47,876 nt of DNA from Oligoflexia bacterium (GTDB taxonomy: Bacteria; Bdellovibrionota; UBA1018), in the NCBI GenBank assembly GCA_014376785.1, contig JACMQW010000045.1:1-47876 (forward strand), read 5' to 3'. Within the stretch, counting starts at the first letter, position 1. Every line of letters begins with the position of its first letter. Position numbers and translations under genes: made by a program. The notes beneath the pieces were generated by a model. That model saw only the letters and a program-made list of their open reading frames with translations. It ran no database searches and was not told the origin of the DNA. Shown here in pieces: positions 44,502 through 47,876 of this stretch.

Positions 44502-46226
44502 ATGTCTCGCCAACTCGCCGAAGTACTCATTAAAGATCGTCTTATCACCCAAGCCCAACTCGACGCCGCACTGGCGACAATGAAGGATAAGACTTCTGAT
44601 CCTGTGCGCGTGATGATCGCAAGCCGCGCGATTTCTGAAAATAAACTTCTCGAGTATTTAAGTCGTAAATACAGCCTCCATTCGATCAATCTCTCGAAAT
44701 TCGAAATCGATAAAAAAGTCACGACTCTCATACCGGTCGATCTCGTGCGCGATCTGCAAATCCTGCCCCTTCAGACGAAAAATTCAAGCATTGTAGTCGC
44801 AGTGGCTGACCCGACTCGGTTAAGCGCGATCGATAAGGTGCGTCTGGTGACGAAGCTCTCGGTCGAAGCAGTGCTGACGACGTTCAGTGCTTTCGATGAG
44901 GCGATGGGAAAGTACTACGGGGCGAGCGCGGTCATTTCGAGTGCGGTAAGTGCGCTCGGAATTAAAGACAAGTTGGATGGTGGGAAGAAGCAGTCTGAAG
45001 GGTTAGAGAATTTTCAAGTTTACGACGTCGATTCCAGTTACGACCAAAAAATCGAAGGCCAAGGTGAGGCCGTCATCGCATTCGTGAACGGAATCCTTGC
45101 CGAGTGTATTCGAAGGAATGCTTCCGATATTCACGTCGAACCCTATGAAAAGCGTTTCCGCGTGCGGATGCGAATCGACGGATCGATGATTGAAATCGCG
45201 GAAGTGCCGCTGGAAATGAAGCGCGCAGTGGTTGCTCGACTGAAAATCATGTCCCGAATGGATATTTCCGAATCCCGCATTCCTCAAGATGGTCGAATTA
45301 AGTTAAAGGCCGGCGGAAAAGAAATCGATTTCCGGGTGAACTCTCTCCCCACTCTATTCGGTGAGAAAGTGGTCATGCGGATGCTCGCATCCGGTAACCT
45401 TGCGCTTGATTTGGGAAAGCTTGGATTCGAAACCCGGCAACTCGAACTCTTCAAAAAAGGCATTTACGCGCCGAACGGGCTCGTCCTCGTTACTGGCCCT
45501 ACCGGTTCGGGAAAAACGACTACCCTTTACTCAGCACTCGCGGAGCTGAATGTGATCACGGATAATATTTCGACGGCCGAAGATCCGGTCGAATACAACT
45601 TAGAAGGAATCAACCAAACCCAGGTAAATAAAGACGTGGGTCTTTCGTTTGCCGCCGTTCTTCGCGCACTCCTTCGCCAAGATCCGGATACGATTTTGGT
45701 CGGGGAAATTCGAGATTACGAAACAGCGGAAGTCTCCATCCAAGCGGCGCTCACCGGTCACTTAGTGCTTTCGACCCTCCACACGAACGACGCTCCGAGT
45801 TCGATCACCCGACTCATGAACATGGGGGTCGAGCCTTTTTTAGTGACGTCATCTGTGAACACGATTGTCGCGCAGCGATTGCTTAGGCGAGTTTGCCAGA
45901 AGTGTAAGCAACCGGTGAAAATGTCGAAGGAGGAAATCGCGAAGATTGGGTTTTCATCCCTTGAGCTTGCGAGCTTGAATCTCTTGAAAGGTTCGGGATG
46001 CACGGTTTGTAATAATTCCGGATACAAGGGACGAGTCGCGATTTACGAAGTCTTCGACTTTACGAGCGCGCTTAAGGAGATGGTGCTGAAGGGCGAATCG
46101 ATCATCGACATTCGGAAGGCCGCCATCGCTGGCGGAATGAAAACGTTAAGGATGAGCGCGCTTACCCGCGCCGCAGATGGATCGACGACTCTCGAGGAAG
46201 CGATCGGTTCGACGATGGAAGAATAG
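44502..46226 (+). CDS. pilB: Type IV pilus extension ATPase PilB (574 aa)
   Basis: PilB drives assembly of pilin subunits into the pilus. It has an N-terminal GspE/PilB domain (LAEVLIKDRLITQAQLDAAL), a second N-terminal part ending near residue 150, and a C-terminal RecA-like ATPase. Walker A (GPTGSGKT) is at 332-339; the Asp box TAEDPVEYNLEGINQTQV, Walker B TILVGEIRDYETAE and His box LSTLHTNDAPSSITRL follow. A zinc-binding tetracysteine site is made by CQKC and, after a linker, CTVC. Length and features are standard. Start ATG 44502 is set by the promoter, which predicts a leaderless transcript. pilT and pilC follow. Confidence 0.96.
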   Translation: MSRQLAEVLIKDRLITQAQLDAALATMKDKTSDPVRVMIASRAISENKLLEYLSRKYSLHSINLSKFEIDKKVTTLIPVDLVRDLQILPLQTKNSSIVVAVADPTRLSAIDKVRLVTKLSVEAVLTTFSAFDEAMGKYYGASAVISSAVSALGIKDKLDGGKKQSEGLENFQVYDVDSSYDQKIEGQGEAVIAFVNGILAECIRRNASDIHVEPYEKRFRVRMRIDGSMIEIAEVPLEMKRAVVARLKIMSRMDISESRIPQDGRIKLKAGGKEIDFRVNSLPTLFGEKVVMRMLASGNLALDLGKLGFETRQLELFKKGIYAPNGLVLVTGPTGSGKTTTLYSALAELNVITDNISTAEDPVEYNLEGINQTQVNKDVGLSFAAVLRALLRQDPDTILVGEIRDYETAEVSIQAALTGHLVLSTLHTNDAPSSITRLMNMGVEPFLVTSSVNTIVAQRLLRRVCQKCKQPVKMSKEEIAKIGFSSLELASLNLLKGSGCTVCNNSGYKGRVAIYEVFDFTSALKEMVLKGESIIDIRKAAIAGGMKTLRMSALTRAADGSTTLEEAIGSTMEE

Positions 46227-46281
46227 GTTTGCGAAAGATTCGCGAATTTCGATTTTTTAATGAATAGCAGGAAGCTCACTC

Positions 46282-47355
46282 ATGGCGAAAATTAGTCTCC
46301 CTTCACTTCTAAAAACAATGGTGGATCAGAACGCCTCCGATTTGCACATCACGGTGGGAGTTCCGCCGGAATTTCGGATCTCCGGTCGCATGGTGAAAGT
46401 GAAGACCGAACCCATGCAGTCGCAGGATACGAAAGAAATTTGCTATCAGGTTCTCACCGATTCTCAGAAAGCCGAATTCGAGCGAAATCTGGAACTCGAT
46501 TTTTCGTTCGGCATTAAAGACGTCTCCCGTTTTCGGGGAAATCTTTTTCTTCAGCGAGGCTCGGTTGCAGCCGTCTTTCGAAGAATTCCGATCTCCATTC
46601 CGGAATGGGATACCATCGGAATTCCTAAAATCATGCGCGAAGTGATTAAGCGACCGAGCGGTCTGGTCTTGGTTACAGGGCCGACCGGTTCGGGCAAGTC
46701 GACGACCCTCGCATCGATTCTCGACACTTTAAATAGAGAAGAATACGGCCACCTGATTACGGTCGAGGACCCGATTGAGTTTGTGCACCCGCATAAGAAC
46801 TGCGTGGTGAACCAACGCGAAGTGGGAGTGGACACGAAGAGCTTTAGCAGCGCTTTGAAACAGATTCTCAGACAAGACCCAGACTTTATTTTGGTCGGAG
46901 AACTTCGAGATCTCGAGACGATCGAGATGGCGATGACCATGGCCGAAACCGGTCACCTTGTTTTCGGAACCTTGCACACAAACGGTGCCGTTCAGACGAT
47001 TAACCGGTTGATTAACGTTTTCCCACCCCACCAGCAGTCGCAGATCCGTCAGCTCCTCTCTTTCACTCTGCAGGCCGTGATTTCGCAATCGCTCCTTCCA
47101 CGGCAGGATGGGAAAGGGAGAGCCATGGCTTGTGAGGTGATGATTCCTACGATGGCGATTCGCAACCTCATTCGGGAAGAAAAGATTCACCAGATCTATT
47201 CCGCCATGCAGACTGGGCAGGGAGAGACGGGAATGCAGACGATGAACCAATGTCTCCTCTCGCTGATCCGCGCCGGAGTAATCTCGGTCGACGTTGCGAT
47301 CGAGAACAGCAATCTCCCGGAAGAACTTGTGAAACAAATTTCGCTGCTCAAGTAA
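46282..47355 (+). CDS. pilT: Type IV pilus retraction ATPase PilT (357 aa)
   Basis: PilT depolymerises the pilus and gives twitching force. Shorter than PilB, it lacks the N-terminal GspE domain and the zinc site. Walker A (GPTGSGKS) is at 133-140, the Asp box VEDPIEFVHPHKNCVVNQREVG and Walker B ILVGELRDLETIEMA follow, and the His box is GTLHTNGAVQTINRL. The PilT-typical AIRNLIREEKIHQIYSAMQTGQ motif is near the C-terminus, confirming retraction motor rather than PilB paralogue. Start ATG 46282 has AGGAAG seven bases upstream. A weak hairpin (46231-46243) with a T-run lies in the pilB-pilT gap and might reduce read-through. Confidence 0.96.
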   Translation: MAKISLPSLLKTMVDQNASDLHITVGVPPEFRISGRMVKVKTEPMQSQDTKEICYQVLTDSQKAEFERNLELDFSFGIKDVSRFRGNLFLQRGSVAAVFRRIPISIPEWDTIGIPKIMREVIKRPSGLVLVTGPTGSGKSTTLASILDTLNREEYGHLITVEDPIEFVHPHKNCVVNQREVGVDTKSFSSALKQILRQDPDFILVGELRDLETIEMAMTMAETGHLVFGTLHTNGAVQTINRLINVFPPHQQSQIRQLLSFTLQAVISQSLLPRQDGKGRAMACEVMIPTMAIRNLIREEKIHQIYSAMQTGQGETGMQTMNQCLLSLIRAGVISVDVAIENSNLPEELVKQISLLK

Positions 47356-47373
47356 GCGCGCAAAAGGAAGCCT

Positions 47374-47876
47374 ATGCCAGAGTACAAGTACGAAGGAGTC
47401 GATAAGCAAGGGAAACGCGTGAAGGGGCAGCTGAATGCGGCTTCGGAAGGCGATTTGCGTGTTCTCCTTCGAGGACAAGGCGTGCGCCCGGTGCGAATTG
47501 CGGGAGTGTCGCTCGTCCAGCGCGATTTGGGATCGATCTTGGGTGGTTCGAAGAACATTACGAAAGAAGAAGTTCTCCACTTCACGCGTCAGCTTCAGGT
47601 CTTGCTAGGGTCCGGAGTACCGCTCGTCCAATCGCTCGATATTCTTGCGGATCAGGCCTCTTCGGCTGGATTACGCAGTCTCTGCCAGGGGGTGAAAAAC
47701 CGAGTATCTGAAGGCGCTTTTCTTTGGGAATCTTTGAGTGCATACGAGAAATCTTTCCCCAGGCTTTATCTTGCTTTGGTCCGCGCGGGGGAATCATCCG
47801 GAGCACTCGATCAGATGTTGAAGCGGTTGACGGCTTACCTCGAAGATGCCGATCGGTTGAGGAAAATGCTAAAGGC
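47374..47876 (+). CDS. pilC: Type IV pilus inner-membrane platform protein PilC (3' end outside window)
   Basis: PilC is the inner-membrane platform on which PilB and PilT act. The visible 167 residues begin MPEYKYEGVDKQGKRVKGQL, the usual PilC/GspF N-terminus, and include the first GspF domain start (EVLHFTRQLQVLLGSGVPLVQSLDIL and FPRLYLALVRAGESSGALDQMLKRL). The ATG at 47374 is 18 bases after the pilT stop with AAAAGGAAG just before it. The frame is open to the last base, so the membrane helices and C-terminal half lie beyond the window. Confidence 0.94.
   Translation, partial: MPEYKYEGVDKQGKRVKGQLNAASEGDLRVLLRGQGVRPVRIAGVSLVQRDLGSILGGSKNITKEEVLHFTRQLQVLLGSGVPLVQSLDILADQASSAGLRSLCQGVKNRVSEGAFLWESLSAYEKSFPRLYLALVRAGESSGALDQMLKRLTAYLEDADRLRKMLK

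Noticed and set aside
46231-46258. Hairpin GCGAA/TTCGC with T-run between pilB and pilT, considered as terminator
   Set aside because: Only five pairs and the T-run is nine bases beyond the stem; pilB, pilT and pilC normally form one transcript.
46729-47580. 283-codon minus-strand frame across pilT and pilC
   Set aside because: It crosses two well supported genes on the opposite strand and reads as low-complexity arginine/histidine-rich sequence.
1-47876. CRISPR array, insertion sequence, prophage, tRNA or rRNA gene
   Set aside because: No regularly spaced repeats, transposase or phage genes, or cloverleaf-like sequences were noticed; codon use looks even throughout.

Overview
The window looks like chromosomal core DNA of a motile, Gram-negative bacterium. 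Outer-membrane lipoproteins, a barrel-like outer-membrane protein, an ADP-heptose-type glycosyltransferase, flagellar cap genes and type IV pilus genes support this. The mix of type III glutamine synthetase, pilB-pilT-pilC, a Bat (aerotolerance-type) operon and rpsF/rplI/dnaB linkage, with the general look of the proteins, suggests the Bdellovibrionota or a neighbouring group of former Deltaproteobacteria. That placement is inference; no rRNA gene is present to confirm it. I saw no tRNA, rRNA, insertion sequence, prophage or CRISPR array. Genes are tightly packed and no gene-free stretch exceeds about 190 bases. || Layout: (1) 1-3146, a LolD/YbbA-like ABC ATPase (cut by the window edge) and its large FtsX-type permease. 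(2) 3125-8618, minus strand: a flagellar operon fliD-fliS-fliT-like-TPR protein-small ORF-family 9 glycosyltransferase, mostly with 4-base start/stop overlaps; the last three genes may add a sugar-modification function to the filament. (3) 8754-14045: a barrel-like protein, a very basic secreted protein, an LpoA-like lipoprotein and an exported alpha/beta hydrolase. (4) 14065-19283, minus strand: hemW, then grpE-dnaK-dnaJ, with two near-identical sigma-32-type heat-shock promoters, one before grpE and one before dnaK. (5) 19333-25661: an M16 peptidase, a MarC-family protein, two unknown proteins, an anchored cyclophilin and tatC. (6) 25849-29443: rpsF, a DUF2232-like membrane protein, rplI and dnaB, without the usual rpsR. 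(7) 29556-41064: a 1336-residue lipoprotein of unknown function followed by a Bat-type operon (MoxR, DUF58, a membrane helper, a BatA-like protein, a BatB-BatC fusion, BatD). (8) 41119-47876: type III glutamine synthetase, ribF, pilB, pilT and the start of pilC. || How they work together: the flagellar genes build and cap the filament. grpE/dnaK/dnaJ form one chaperone machine under apparent RpoH-type control. In the Bat operon, the MoxR ATPase is expected to act on membrane-anchored von Willebrand A proteins in the envelope. pilB/pilT/pilC are the extension motor, retraction motor and inner-membrane platform of type IV pili. || Several start codons were moved from the longest open frame to the one supported by a ribosome binding site, promoter or terminator; these are stated per gene. 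Two genes (the M16 peptidase and pilB) have good promoter matches whose -10 box ends exactly 8 bases before the start codon, suggesting leaderless mRNAs.
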